Positions 27,497 to 37,057 of a DNA stretch of 64,000 nt are shown one piece after another. The notes below the pieces were generated by a model that saw nothing but the letters and a program-made list of their open reading frames with translations, was not told the origin of the DNA and ran no database searches. Numbering within the stretch: the first letter of the stretch is position 1; each line of letters begins with the position of its first letter. Made by a program: the position numbers and the translations under genes. Source of the stretch: Acinetobacter lwoffii (GTDB lineage Bacteria; Pseudomonadota; Gammaproteobacteria; Pseudomonadales; Moraxellaceae); assembly GCF_019343495.1 (NCBI RefSeq), contig NZ_CP072549.1, forward strand, positions 2,294,001 to 2,358,000, given 5' to 3'.

Positions 27497-28195
27497 ATGT
27501 TAGAAGTCAAAGACGTCAATCAATTTTATGGTGGCAGTCATATTTTGCGTAATGTGTCCTTTACTGCACCTGTGGGTGAATGCTCGGTGGTACTTGGGCG
27601 TAATGGTGTGGGTAAAACCACACTGCTTAAGTGTTTGATGGGGATTTTACCGATTAAATCTGGGCAAATTTTATTGGATGGTAAAGACATTTCCAAGTTC
27701 AGTCCTGAACAGCGTGTCCGTGAAGGTTTGGCTTATGTACCACAAGGTCGCGATATTTTTTCAACGCTGACGGTCGAGGAAAACCTCCTGATTGGCATGG
27801 CGAAATTTAAAGGGGCGAAAACTCGTAAAGTGCCTGAGCATCTGTATGAAATTTTCCCTGTTTTAGATGAAATGAAGCATCGCCGTGGAGGAGATTTGTC
27901 CGGTGGGCAGCAGCAGCAGCTTGCCATTGCACGTGCACTTGCTTCTGAACCGCGTGTGCTGATTTTGGATGAACCGACTGAAGGCATCCAGCCATCTATT
28001 ATTAAAGACATTGGCCGGGTCATTCGTAAACTGGCGGATGGTGGTGAGATGGCGATTGTGCTGGTTGAGCAGTTTTATGACTTTGCTGAAGAACTTGCTG
28101 ATGGATATACCGTGATGGCACGTGGCCAAGTCGTGGCGCAAGGTGTGGGTAGTGAAATGCCGGAGAAAGGCATTCGGGAGTTGGTGGCAATTTAA
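27497..28195 (+). CDS. urtE: Urea ABC transporter ATP-binding protein UrtE
   Basis: A 232-residue LivF-like ATPase. Walker A is GRNGVGKTT, the signature is DLSGGQQQQLAIARAL, Walker B is VLILDEPTEGIQPS and the switch region is VLVEQFYDFAEELAD. GTTAAGGAGACAGC upstream of the ATG gives a good ribosome binding site. It ends the urt operon; a palindromic repeat follows directly. Confidence 0.94.
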   Translation: MLEVKDVNQFYGGSHILRNVSFTAPVGECSVVLGRNGVGKTTLLKCLMGILPIKSGQILLDGKDISKFSPEQRVREGLAYVPQGRDIFSTLTVEENLLIGMAKFKGAKTRKVPEHLYEIFPVLDEMKHRRGGDLSGGQQQQLAIARALASEPRVLILDEPTEGIQPSIIKDIGRVIRKLADGGEMAIVLVEQFYDFAEELADGYTVMARGQVVAQGVGSEMPEKGIRELVAI

Positions 28196-28197
28196 TT

Positions 28198-28232
28198 TCC
28201 CTCACCCTAACCCTCTCCCTATGGGAGAGGGA
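28198..28232. repeat. REP-like palindrome after urtE
   Basis: CCCTCACCCTAACCCTCTCCC followed by TATGGGAGAGGG forms a strong hairpin. The CCCTAACCCTCTCCC unit is a widespread intergenic repeat type. It may also serve as a weak terminator, since TTTAGATTTTT follows. Confidence 0.65.
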
Positions 28233-28240
28233 AACTCTCT

Positions 28241-28798
28241 TTAGATTTTTAATAGTTTTAATAAATACTCTTCAATCTGAAATTCTAACACTCGCTCTTT
28301 ATCAAAGGCTTTATCTAACCATGATGTAGTCCAACCTTTTTCACTCATTTTGATTATATCGGGATGATCAAGTCCAATTAGTTCATCAGACTCAAAAAAC
28401 ATGTAAATTTCAGATATAGTTTCAATGTATTTTTCTGAAAGTGTATCAAAATATTCATCATTTTGGATTTTGCTTAAACGATTTAAAACCTTTTCCAAAT
28501 TAACCATACTATGTCCTAATGACTCTAGTAAATTTTGATAGTTAGCAGGTATCGGATTCAAATAATATTCTGATATAAGTAGAAAATTATTATCTTTTTC
28601 TGTTTCATAATTGAATTTGTTAACGATTTTAAAATTCAATGCAGAGACTTCATGTACAGTATCTAATGCATCTAAAACAAAATCTCGTTGTAGGCTTTTA
28701 TTAAACTGTTTTTTCCAAGAATGAAGTGCAAATACTGCAACAATCAATGTGCCTAAGCTAGTAATAAAACTACCTAATGTGAGTAAGTTGGAATCCAA
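28241..28798 (-). CDS. AT-rich orphan gene with one N-terminal membrane helix
   Basis: A 185-residue protein I do not recognise. One transmembrane helix (about 6-26, LTLGSFITSLGTLIVAVFAL) is followed by HSWKKQFNKS and a long charged, mostly helical cytoplasmic region. This layout is like several small phage- or stress-associated proteins of unknown role. The start is TTG at 28798 with no clear ribosome binding site, so the N-terminus is uncertain. Base composition is markedly more AT-rich than the neighbouring operons, which hints at later acquisition. Confidence 0.6.
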   Translation of the reverse strand: MDSNLLTLGSFITSLGTLIVAVFALHSWKKQFNKSLQRDFVLDALDTVHEVSALNFKIVNKFNYETEKDNNFLLISEYYLNPIPANYQNLLESLGHSMVNLEKVLNRLSKIQNDEYFDTLSEKYIETISEIYMFFESDELIGLDHPDIIKMSEKGWTTSWLDKAFDKERVLEFQIEEYLLKLLKI

Positions 28799-28975
28799 AT
28801 TTTTAGCTTTTAAAATTATTTTTAGTCATTTGAGTATATAACAAAAAATAATTAGGCTAGATATAACTTCTTCTGAAGTTTCAATAGTTTGATTGAATTG
28901 AAAAATTACAATGATATTCACTTCCAATCAGATCCACCATTGCAAAATCACTCAGAGTGTCTAAGCTCAAAAGCG

Positions 28976-29698
28976 CTACTCCACTTTTAAGTATGCACCC
29001 TCTGCCGAGACATTATGTCCAAAACCACAAGACATCGGATTGCTGCTATTCACCGCAATCTGTTGTCCAATTTGAGCGTTAAACTGAAATTTCAAATCAA
29101 TTTTGCAATCTTCTACGCTGTAATTGGTCTGAGCTTTATTCAATGGCATCCGGGTTGAAAATTCTCCTATATTTGGTCCATAAATCAGACTGCGCAAACC
29201 CATATAGAGTCCATTAAACTCAATTTGGTAGGCATTCGAAGCCCGTTTAACTTCCATCGTATTCCACTGGCCAAAACCTGCATAGCGGACATATTTGCCT
29301 GCAAGATTCTTCGGTTTTTCTGGTGCAGGCAACTGTTTTAGATTGAACTGGCTGGCTTTAGCATTCGGAAAAACGGAAAACCAGGCGCGTGCCCATTGCG
29401 GCTTTCCAAGCTTGGCATAACTTAAGCCAACATTATTAAATGCCGTGGTGATATCACGCTCAGAAAAAGCTGTACCACCGTCTTCTACATTCATCGCACA
29501 AAAAGATGACCAGGCGGCTTGTTGTTTGAATTGCGCTATGGCCTTTTGATATTGTTTTTGGTCGTAGAATTTCTTGCCATTATTTGCATAGCTTTGCACT
29601 TGGCTACAGCCTGAACGCAATTCTTTTTCAAAGTCTGAATCAGCAAAAGTGAGCATACTTAAACTTAAAAGACCAATAGACAATAGAGATTTATACAT
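28976..29698 (-). CDS. Exported TPR-like protein, function unknown
   Basis: A 240-residue protein with a Sec signal peptide (1-19, ending TFA-D). Residues about 35-110 resemble tetratricopeptide repeats (FYDQKQYQKAIAQFKQQAAW; AFNNVGLSYAKLGKPQWARAWF). The C-terminal half is a beta-rich segment with Cys residues (SVEDCKIDLKF, NPMSCGFGHNVSAEGAYLKVE) that may form a disulfide. It is probably periplasmic. I cannot assign a role. It is monocistronic. Confidence 0.7.
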   Translation of the reverse strand: MYKSLLSIGLLSLSMLTFADSDFEKELRSGCSQVQSYANNGKKFYDQKQYQKAIAQFKQQAAWSSFCAMNVEDGGTAFSERDITTAFNNVGLSYAKLGKPQWARAWFSVFPNAKASQFNLKQLPAPEKPKNLAGKYVRYAGFGQWNTMEVKRASNAYQIEFNGLYMGLRSLIYGPNIGEFSTRMPLNKAQTNYSVEDCKIDLKFQFNAQIGQQIAVNSSNPMSCGFGHNVSAEGAYLKVE

Positions 29699-29835
29699 GG
29701 TGTTATTCAGTATGATTTTGAGCTGAATAAAACATAGCCGCTCGTATAAGTAAATAGAATATCTGTTTTGATCAAATTAGTAATGAGCTAACGCTAAGAA
29801 AATAGACCAAGAGAGAAATTTAAAATAAGACTGAA

Positions 29836-30348
29836 TCAAGCCAGATCCAGATTGAGTTGTAAGAGGACTAAATCACGCCATTGCCCAAACTTCTGTCCGA
29901 CTTGCGGCATATAGGCAGTTTGAACGAAACCCAGTTTTTCATGCAGACGAATCGATGAAGTATTTTCAGAATCAATCGCCGCGACCATGATATGCAGTTT
30001 CTGTACTTGAGCCTGTTCAATTAAATACTGCAATAATTTAGAACCTAGACCTTGTCCTGCATAATCCGGGTTTAAAAAGATGGAATGTTCTACCGTCTGT
30101 TGAAAGCCCTGAATACTACGAAACTGATCATAACAGGCATAGCCAGCAACGACCTGATTTCGAGTATCTTCAACCACAAAAACCGGAAAATTCTGATTTT
30201 TAAGCTGCTTAAACCAGATCTTGAAATAGTTCAGATCAAAGGCTGTTCTGTTCCAGGTCGCAGTACCATAGAGTACTTCCTGATTATAAATCTCGAGAAT
30301 GGTTTCAAGATCATGTTCGGTCGCAGGGCGAATGTCAAAATCAGGCAT
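29836..30348 (-). CDS. GNAT N-acetyltransferase, PAT/MnaT-like
   Basis: A 170-residue acetyltransferase. The ATG at 30348 (M-P-D-F-D-I-R-P) is preferred to the longer in-frame start at 30420, which would run through the upstream terminator. Family features are IRPATEHDLETILEIYNQEV, the WF motif FKIWFKQL, VVAGYACYDQFR, the acetyl-CoA loop GQGLGSKLLQ and EKLGFVQTAYMPQVG. The arrangement is that of phosphinothricin/methionine-sulfone acetyltransferases. The natural substrate is unknown. Confidence 0.85.
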   Translation of the reverse strand: MPDFDIRPATEHDLETILEIYNQEVLYGTATWNRTAFDLNYFKIWFKQLKNQNFPVFVVEDTRNQVVAGYACYDQFRSIQGFQQTVEHSIFLNPDYAGQGLGSKLLQYLIEQAQVQKLHIMVAAIDSENTSSIRLHEKLGFVQTAYMPQVGQKFGQWRDLVLLQLNLDLA

Positions 30349-30384
30349 ATTCTTGTTCTGTAGGGTTGGGCTGAAATCACAGTT

Positions 30385-30415
30385 AAAAAAAAGCAGAACC
30401 GAAGTTCTGCTTTTG
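30385..30415 (-). terminator. Terminator of the Tsx-like porin gene
   Basis: AAAAGCAGAAC-TTCG-GTTCTGCTTTTTTTT read on the minus strand, just after the stop at 30428. Confidence 0.9.
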
Positions 30416-30427
30416 ATCATACATCAA

Positions 30428-31153
30428 TTAGAAATGGTATTTAACCAATACGCTAACATCATTTTGATCTTTGTTTGAACCGTATTTATTATTCCAAACT
30501 GAATGTTCAACACCCACATAAAGTTTAGTGTCTGGAGAAATGTGTTTACCTACATTCCATTTGTATTGACTGGTCCAGTTTAATTCGCTTTTGTGATCAG
30601 AACCTTCAGCAGTTGACCAATCCAGGAATGCATCTGCAAGGAATTCTTCACCGCCAATTTTAAATGGAACGGCATAGGTGATGGTCATTTGATAATCATC
30701 TTTCTGAAGCTCATTTTCAGCTTTGTAGAAGTTGATATTTGCATATTGTGTATATGGAATATCTAAAGAGAAACCAATACCGTATAGGAAGTTATCAAAG
30801 TTACTGCTATCTGCTTCCCAAGTGGTTGCAACTAGCACATCTTTAACAGGACCAAAAGACAAATCTTTACCTGTTACTTCACCTAAGCTTAAACGTGGTG
30901 CGAGTTCGAAGTAAGTTGATTTCGCATCTGCATCCGTACGCGCACGGTCTACAAAGAAGAATACATCAGCATATTTAACTTTTGCTGCATATTCTAAAGT
31001 CACAGTAGTTTGTTTTTCTTCAGGTGAGAACACTTGTTCGTAGTTTTCACCATAAAGACCTGTAACGCTAAAGTCCTGCCAAACTGGTTTTGCTTGAGCA
31101 AATACAGCAGTTGAAGCCAATGCACAAAGTGCTGCAAGTTGTGTAAATTTCAT
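30428..31153 (-). CDS. Tsx/OmpK-type outer-membrane channel
   Basis: A 241-residue outer-membrane beta-barrel. A signal peptide (1-21, ending VFAQA) is followed by alternating strands and a terminal aromatic residue (VSVLVKYHF), typical of barrels recognised by BamA. The WQDFSVTGLYGENYE start and DVFFFVDRARTDADAKSTYFELAPRLSL segment fit the nucleoside-specific channel-forming (Tsx) family. GGGGGGATAG lies upstream of the ATG. The substrate specificity is not certain. Confidence 0.8.
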   Translation of the reverse strand: MKFTQLAALCALASTAVFAQAKPVWQDFSVTGLYGENYEQVFSPEEKQTTVTLEYAAKVKYADVFFFVDRARTDADAKSTYFELAPRLSLGEVTGKDLSFGPVKDVLVATTWEADSSNFDNFLYGIGFSLDIPYTQYANINFYKAENELQKDDYQMTITYAVPFKIGGEEFLADAFLDWSTAEGSDHKSELNWTSQYKWNVGKHISPDTKLYVGVEHSVWNNKYGSNKDQNDVSVLVKYHF

Positions 31154-32158
31154 TTAAATCTATCCCCCCGAGAAAGCAGAATAAGCATACAGATTAATAA
31201 GTAAAAATAAAGTTAAAAGTGATCGCTGACTTAAATATATTTCAGCCCTCATGAGTTAAATGCAGACGATCATCTTCCTCAGTTTTCATTGTCTTTCGCT
31301 GATGCTTTTCTAAAGCATTATTTTTTAAATAAAGTTGAATATATAGCGCCTTAAAAGGCTGAATGTAGGACTAAAAATATAAAATCACTTCAATTCAGGA
31401 TGATGAGTTTAGAAAACCAGTAAAAATAGGGGGAATATACAGACTGTTTAGCAATTAATTTGAGCCTGAGGCTGAATAGCTTTGTTCTGTTTGTGTAATG
31501 AAGCTACTTTTAAAATCTCAAATGATGGTCGTTTTATAAGCCTATTCTCGGCATCTTAAAATAAGAATGATCGGTCTTCTATTTCAATAAAAAATTATTT
31601 TTGCAGGTTGTTATTTTAAAATGACGAAGGAGTATTTTTCCTAGTTCTGCAAGAGAAAGTAAACAATGATAAAGTGAATCCTCTATTGAGGACTGTAAGG
31701 CTGACTAGGCGCTGATCTTATAAGAAAAATTATTAGATAAAAGTGAGCTAATTTCGATAAAAAATATTTTTAATTCCTCCTTTTTTAGGTTTTCTGGTCG
31801 CGTGTTATTTAAGCGATTTATCGGTCTGGCCAAAAAACATTTCAAATTAAATCGTGTGAAGAGTTGCGCAATTGCCGTTTGAAAAATCCTGCATTTTTGA
31901 GCTGAGTAAGCAGTTGTCACAATCGATTATTCTTTTGCTAAAAAACCAAAATATCACTTGCATATTTCCCAGATACAGCCGATATTCAAGATATAAGGAC
32001 ACGATTCTGCAGACTCAAAAATGTGTTCATCATTCAAAATGGAGGGTGTGATTCCAATCATTTGAAGAAGTGAAATGCGATGCGAAACAGCAAGCTACAA
32101 ACGTGCCAAGATAAAAAATTTTGCACTCAAAAGTTACAAAGATTGAGGATGGTAATAT
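31154..32158. other. 1-kb AT-rich intergenic region between the porin gene and hpf
   Basis: This holds the divergent promoter regions of the porin gene (left) and hpf (right). A 71-codon frame at 31705-31920 on the minus strand has no ribosome binding site or recognisable protein. I see no repeat, tRNA or strong terminator. Its length is unusual for this gene-dense stretch, so it may hold undetected regulatory RNA or a decayed gene. Confidence 0.4.
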
Positions 32159-32524
32159 ATGAATATTGAACTTCGTACCGATAACCACATTCAGAATAGT
32201 GATCGTTTAATTACTTATGTACGGGAAGAATTAAATCAAGAATTCCAGCGCCACAGCGAGCGTATTACCCATTTTTCAGTCCATCTCAGTGATGAAAATG
32301 GCGCCAAAGGCGGCGATGACGATATTCGCTGTATGATTGAAGCGCGTCCTGCAGGCTTGAAACCTGTCGTAGTCAATCATCGTGGCCATAATGTCGATAC
32401 TGCGATCCATGGTGCAATTGACCGACTGAAACGTAGTCTGGAACATGTGATCGAGAAAAAAGACAATGTTCGTCCAGGTGCTCTTGACCTAGCAGGCACA
32501 GATACTGCGGATATCGAAGAGTAA
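32159..32524 (+). CDS. Ribosome hibernation factor (HPF/RaiA family)
   Basis: A 121-residue protein with the HPF/RaiA alpha/beta domain over about residues 1-105: an N-terminal strand (NIELRTDNHI), a helix (LITYVREELNQEF), then IMEARP-like CMIEARPAGLKPVVVNH and DTAIHGAIDRLKRSLEHVIEKK. Such proteins bind the 30S decoding region and store ribosomes in stationary phase or stress. The acidic C-terminal tail (GTDTADIEE) is short, so it is not a long-form HPF. A GAGGATGG site lies about eight bases before the ATG. A terminator follows. Confidence 0.85.
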   Translation: MNIELRTDNHIQNSDRLITYVREELNQEFQRHSERITHFSVHLSDENGAKGGDDDIRCMIEARPAGLKPVVVNHRGHNVDTAIHGAIDRLKRSLEHVIEKKDNVRPGALDLAGTDTADIEE

Positions 32525-32538
32525 GCCGAACCGATTTG

Positions 32539-32562
32539 AAAAAGCCCTGCGGGGCTTTTTTC
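32539..32562 (+). terminator. Intrinsic terminator of hpf
   Basis: AAAAAGCCCTGCGGGGCTTTTTT with a short stem and T-run. Confidence 0.88.
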
Positions 32563-32651
32563 GTATTAAACAAAAATATAGTTATGAGAAGCACAACAAA
32601 TCCTGCTTTATTCGGCATAATAGTCGAAAACGAATCAAAGTGAGCTCCATC

Positions 32652-33194
32652 ATGTTAACTGCGCAACAACAGCTTTTTGTGCAAGCACTCGAAGAATTAA
32701 ATCTGGACCAGGTCAAACAGCTGCTGGCAGATGGACTCAACCCGAATTTTATTGATCATGACAAAGGCCCGGTGATTTCGGTCTGGTCAGATGGCCTGTT
32801 TAAATGGTGGGAAGAAGTGTGTGAGCTGTATGAAGACGGAACACCACTTTCAGAAGATGAGAAACAGGCACGTTTGGCGGTACATTTACAGATTCTGGAA
32901 GAACTGATCCAGGCCAAAGTGAATCTGCATCTGTGGGATGCAGAAGAAATTTATGGCCCGCTCTGGGATGCCGCGAGTGCCGCATGTGCACCGGCTGTAC
33001 AGCGTTTACTGGATGAAAAAGTCGATCCAAATAGCAAAGATGAAGATGGCATGACGATTTTATCTTCAATTAGTGATCTATTCTTTGATTGTGATTTTGA
33101 TGAAATTAACTGGTCAGAAGCCTTGGATGAAGAAAAACAGACGCTAGAACTGCTTCGCAAGCATGGCGCAAAAATGACCAAAGAACTCAGTTAA
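32652..33194 (+). CDS. Cytoplasmic ankyrin-like protein
   Basis: A 180-residue acidic protein without a signal peptide. Ankyrin-like helical pairs are seen at the N-terminus (QALEELNLDQVKQLLADGLNPNF) and near residues 110-135 (AASAACAPAVQRLLDEKVDPNSKDEDGMT), separated by a Trp-rich, non-canonical stretch. The ATG at 32652 is preferred over the GTG at 32640. Its function is unknown and it probably binds another protein. It lies 21 bp before the following gene, so the two may share a transcript. Confidence 0.7.
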   Translation: MLTAQQQLFVQALEELNLDQVKQLLADGLNPNFIDHDKGPVISVWSDGLFKWWEEVCELYEDGTPLSEDEKQARLAVHLQILEELIQAKVNLHLWDAEEIYGPLWDAASAACAPAVQRLLDEKVDPNSKDEDGMTILSSISDLFFDCDFDEINWSEALDEEKQTLELLRKHGAKMTKELS

Positions 33195-33215
33195 ATTTTA
33201 ATAAAGAGCTCCAAC

Positions 33216-33971
33216 ATGACAACATTAAAAACCTTGGGTTTGATTGCACTGGCCGGTTGTAGTGCACAGCTTTTCGCAGCAGATTTTGAATTTGATCGAC
33301 CAGGTGAAGGTCTGAGTACTGGAATTACTCCAGTCGGAAATGTCGCTTGGGAGCAAGGCTTGCCTACAGCGCGTTATAGCAAGTCGGGCGATCAGACCGC
33401 GACCACACTCAGTGCAGATATGTTGTTACGTACCGGACTCAGTGATGATCTGGAATTGCGTTTAGGTTGGGCTGGCCCGACCTGGATACAAGTGAAATCC
33501 AATGGCCAGACCGAAGAAGATGATGGTCTGGGCGATGTCAGTATTGGTTTGAAAAAGGCCATTGATCTGGATGATGACAAACTCAGTATGGCTTTGCTGG
33601 CCGAAGCCATCATTGCAACAGGCAATGCCGGTTTCACCAATGAAGAAGATATTTACAGCCTAGGTTCTGTCGTGTCGTATCAATATAATGACTTGGTCAG
33701 TACCGCATTGACCATGCGTTATGAATGGCAGGACAGCAACTGGGCAGTGTCTGCGATTCCTTCTCTAGGCTACCGCATTACTGATCGCTGGTCAGGTTAT
33801 TCTGAACTGATTTACCGTAAAGCTGAAAGTGTGGATAATGAATACGCGCTTGGTACCGGGGTCATGTATGCCTTAAATGATCGTGTCCAATTAGATGCGA
33901 ATGTCGGTGTGGATCTGGATGGTGCAGATCGAAGTTACTTCTCAGGCCTAGGTTTCTCTGTGCTGTTCTAA
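33216..33971 (+). CDS. Outer-membrane beta-barrel protein, phenol_MetA_deg-like
   Basis: A 251-residue exported protein. The signal peptide ends at SAQLFA-A, with a possible lipobox-like Cys in LAGCSAQ. The mature protein begins with DFEFDRPGEGLSTGITPVGNVAWEQGLP and has alternating amphipathic strands with GLGDVSIGLKKAI and a terminal GFSVLF. This resembles the family annotated as phenol/meta-pathway transporter-like barrels. Its cargo is unknown. It is followed after 16 bp by dsbD. Confidence 0.7.
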   Translation: MTTLKTLGLIALAGCSAQLFAADFEFDRPGEGLSTGITPVGNVAWEQGLPTARYSKSGDQTATTLSADMLLRTGLSDDLELRLGWAGPTWIQVKSNGQTEEDDGLGDVSIGLKKAIDLDDDKLSMALLAEAIIATGNAGFTNEEDIYSLGSVVSYQYNDLVSTALTMRYEWQDSNWAVSAIPSLGYRITDRWSGYSELIYRKAESVDNEYALGTGVMYALNDRVQLDANVGVDLDGADRSYFSGLGFSVLF

Positions 33972-33987
33972 GTTATTCAACTCACAG

Positions 33988-35832
33988 ATGATGAAATACT
34001 CGCAGTTCCCGACCTGGGGGAAAATGCTTGCCCCGGTTATTTTGGGAAGCACCTTGTTCAGCAGTCCTGCTCAGGCGGAAACTGCATTGTTGTCTGCCGA
34101 GCAGGCTTTTCCTGTGAGTGTGATCTCAACCAGTCAACAGCAGGCTGAACTGAGCTGGCAGATTCCGGACAACTATTATCTGTATCAGCATAAAATTGAA
34201 GTCCGGCAGGGCAACCAGCCGGTGACGTTTGAGTTGCCACCCGCTGAAGATTTATATGATGACAACTATGGGCATACCCAGGTTTATTATCAGCAGTTAA
34301 AGTTTCAGATCCCGACTCAGGCGGGGCGATCCTATCAGGTCAGCTGGCAGGGTTGTGCCAAAGACCGGATCTGTTATCCGCCACAAACCATTCAGTTCAA
34401 GACCGATTTGTCCGGTCTGGTGCAATTTGAAGCTGCCGGATCAGGAACAAAGCGTTTACTTGATCTGAATACTTCATCACTGCAACACAATACCCTGTTT
34501 AATACAGCAGATTCTTCAGAATCTACAGCAGATGAAATCTCTGCATCAGCCAACACACAAACCGAACCCTATGCAGCACAAGACCAGAAATGGTCAGCTC
34601 AACTGCTTGAACGCTCTTTGGGCTATGGGCTTTTGCTGTTTTTCGGCCTGGGAATTTTACTGGCGTTTACGCCGTGTTCCTTGCCGATGCTGCCGATTCT
34701 GACCTCACTGATTGTACGTGACAGTAAAGGCCTGAAAGCCTGGATGATTGCACTGACTTTTGTCAGCAGTATGGCTGCTGTCTATGCAGTACTTGGCCTA
34801 ATTGCATCTTCGGCCGGCCTGAATTTTCAGCGCTGGTTGCAGCAACCTGGGACTTTAATTGCTTTTAGTGTGCTATTTGTCCTGTTTGCCCTGAATCTGT
34901 TTGGCCTGTTTGAAATCAAACTGCCGCAACGTCTGGTTCATCGTCTGGACCGGGCACAAGCCATGCAGCAGGGAGGTAGTCTGGTCAGTGCGGGCGTTAT
35001 GGGCATGATTTCGGCGCTTCTGGTAGGACCATGCATGACCGCACCACTGGCAGGTGCATTGTTGTTTATTTCCCAGACACAAAGTCAGTGGCAGGGGGCT
35101 CTGTTGCTGTTTACTCTGGGTTTTGGGATGGGCACGCCTTTATTGCTGGCCAGTATTCTGGGGGCACGGATTCTGCCTAAAGCTGGGCACTGGATGAATC
35201 AGATCAAAGTGCTCTTTGCCTTTATCATGCTGGCACTGGCGCTGTATTTTATTCGCCCACTCATTTCAGAAGCGGCTTTACAATGGTTATCCTTAGCTTT
35301 GGGTATGACCTTCGTGGCTTATGTGCTGTTCCGGATTTTCTGGCATCGTACCGGTTTGAGATGGCTATATATCCTGTGTCTAGTACTGGCCGTGCCTTAT
35401 ATTGCTTATAGTCAATATCAGCACAGTCAGCGTTTTTTTGTGGAGCAGGCGAGTACAGAAGCCAAGTGGCATGTAGCACGCAGTGCAGCAGAATTTCAGC
35501 AGATTTTGGCCAAGGCACCGCAAGGGCAAAAGATCATTATTGATGTCTACGCCGACTGGTGTGTCGCCTGTCAGCCGATCGAACATCGTATTTTAAAATC
35601 TGCAGCGGTGCAGCAGGCTCTGGCGCCATATTTCCTGATCAAGCTGGATTTAAGCCAATATAATGCCTCTCATCAAGCGCTGTTAAACCAATGGAAAATT
35701 CTCGGGCCGCCAACGTATTTATTTTTGAATGCACAGCAGCAGGAAATTCGTGGCTTGCGTTTGACCGGTGCCTTTAGCGAGGTAGAATTGCTGGCACAAC
35801 TGCAAGCGTTGGCTCAAAGTGAAAATCCATAA
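33988..35832 (+). CDS. dsbD: Thiol:disulfide interchange protein DsbD
   Basis: DsbD carries electrons from cytoplasmic thioredoxin to periplasmic reductases. The 614 residues show the usual three parts. A signal peptide and N-terminal domain have the Cys pair in CAKDRICYPP. A region of about eight transmembrane helices has the cysteines in AFTPCSLPMLP and VGPCMTAPLAGAL. The C-terminal thioredoxin-like domain has WCVACQ (Cys525/Cys528). All redox cysteines are present. The start is ATG at 33988. Confidence 0.95.
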   Translation: MMKYSQFPTWGKMLAPVILGSTLFSSPAQAETALLSAEQAFPVSVISTSQQQAELSWQIPDNYYLYQHKIEVRQGNQPVTFELPPAEDLYDDNYGHTQVYYQQLKFQIPTQAGRSYQVSWQGCAKDRICYPPQTIQFKTDLSGLVQFEAAGSGTKRLLDLNTSSLQHNTLFNTADSSESTADEISASANTQTEPYAAQDQKWSAQLLERSLGYGLLLFFGLGILLAFTPCSLPMLPILTSLIVRDSKGLKAWMIALTFVSSMAAVYAVLGLIASSAGLNFQRWLQQPGTLIAFSVLFVLFALNLFGLFEIKLPQRLVHRLDRAQAMQQGGSLVSAGVMGMISALLVGPCMTAPLAGALLFISQTQSQWQGALLLFTLGFGMGTPLLLASILGARILPKAGHWMNQIKVLFAFIMLALALYFIRPLISEAALQWLSLALGMTFVAYVLFRIFWHRTGLRWLYILCLVLAVPYIAYSQYQHSQRFFVEQASTEAKWHVARSAAEFQQILAKAPQGQKIIIDVYADWCVACQPIEHRILKSAAVQQALAPYFLIKLDLSQYNASHQALLNQWKILGPPTYLFLNAQQQEIRGLRLTGAFSEVELLAQLQALAQSENP

Positions 35833-35860
35833 TCTAGTTCTTAAAAAAAGCTGAACCCGT

Positions 35861-37057
35861 TTAAGAAACCTGCATCTGTGCTGGCACCGGTTCAGCATAG
35901 GCTTTGACCAGATTACGTCCGCCGGCTTTGGCCTGATAGAGCGCCTGATCGGCCTGACTCAATAATTGTTGCGGGCGTAATTCCGCGCTAGAAATGGCAA
36001 TCCCGAAACTGGCGGTGACTGGAATCAGTTCACCCTCATCACTGAAAATCTGCAATTGCTGAATGGCGATGCGGCAGCGCTCAGCCACTTGCTCGGCTTT
36101 TTCCAGACTGGTATTTTTAAGCACCAAAATAAATTCTTCCCCGCCAAAACGGCCGACCACATCACTTTCGCGCAATTGCTGGTTCAGCACAGCACTCACT
36201 TCGACTAAGGTTTCATCACCCTTATGATGGCCATAGTGATCATTAATTTTTTTGAAATGATCCAGATCTAATAATACTAAAGCATAATTGGGAGTGGCTG
36301 CAGCATTCAGTTTATCCAGACATTGGTTGATGCTACGGCGGTTAAACAGGTTGGTGAGTGGATCAATCTGGCTCAGTTGTTTGATCAGCTGCTCGCGATG
36401 ACGCCATTGACTGAGCAGAATCTCGAATAACACCATGCAGACGGCCAGAATTGGCAAAATGAAATACAGCATCGATAACAGCCAGAAACCATTATAGAAA
36501 AGCTTGTCATCGATATTAAATAGCGGTGAATAAGGCAATTGATGACTGAAACTTAAATAGGCGCATCCGCCCAGAAAAATGGAGGCAGGAATCAGCATGC
36601 TATAGACCAGCGTGCGATGAAACAGTACCAGACCGACCATAATTAAGCAGACGTAAGCGGTGGTAGCGACCGGACTGATCACGCCGACAATATAGGCATC
36701 CCGGCACAGCGAAACCACAAAGGTACCGACTGCCAGATAGGGCAGATAACGTTCCACCAGACGATTCCCCTGAAATTTATAACAGGGAAAAATCAGGAGA
36801 AATAGAATTACCAGAAAGCTGCTGTTCAGAGTAATTTGTGTATAGACCCGTTCTAGATGAACATATTGCCAATATTCGGGATTTAATAACACGAAAATAT
36901 CCCAGCCGAGCCAGGTCAGATGTACTCCGCATCCCAAGGTCAGCATCAGGATGCATTTCTTCAGGATGCGCCAGTTCATCACGACTTCATCTTCGACCAG
37001 ATATTTCTTGATTCTGTGTCTTAGCACTTTTTCTAATACAGGCGATATTCGCTTCAT
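35861..37057 (-). CDS. Membrane-bound GGDEF diguanylate cyclase
   Basis: A 398-residue protein. The N-terminal half has about six transmembrane helices (roughly residues 30-215) and forms an uncharacterised membrane sensor region. The C-terminal half is a GGDEF domain beginning at DPLTNLFNRRS, with the active motif GRFGGEEFILVL and the closing DQALYQAKAGGRN. The intact GGEEF predicts c-di-GMP synthesis. The usual product-inhibition RxxD lies just upstream at about QLRESD, where R-E-S-D fits. No EAL domain is present. It is convergent with dsbD and has no terminator in the 29-bp gap. Confidence 0.9.
   Translation of the reverse strand: MKRISPVLEKVLRHRIKKYLVEDEVVMNWRILKKCILMLTLGCGVHLTWLGWDIFVLLNPEYWQYVHLERVYTQITLNSSFLVILFLLIFPCYKFQGNRLVERYLPYLAVGTFVVSLCRDAYIVGVISPVATTAYVCLIMVGLVLFHRTLVYSMLIPASIFLGGCAYLSFSHQLPYSPLFNIDDKLFYNGFWLLSMLYFILPILAVCMVLFEILLSQWRHREQLIKQLSQIDPLTNLFNRRSINQCLDKLNAAATPNYALVLLDLDHFKKINDHYGHHKGDETLVEVSAVLNQQLRESDVVGRFGGEEFILVLKNTSLEKAEQVAERCRIAIQQLQIFSDEGELIPVTASFGIAISSAELRPQQLLSQADQALYQAKAGGRNLVKAYAEPVPAQMQVS

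Noticed and set aside
31705..31920. 71-codon frame in the long intergenic region
   Set aside because: No ribosome binding site, no recognisable features, and composition like the surrounding non-coding DNA.
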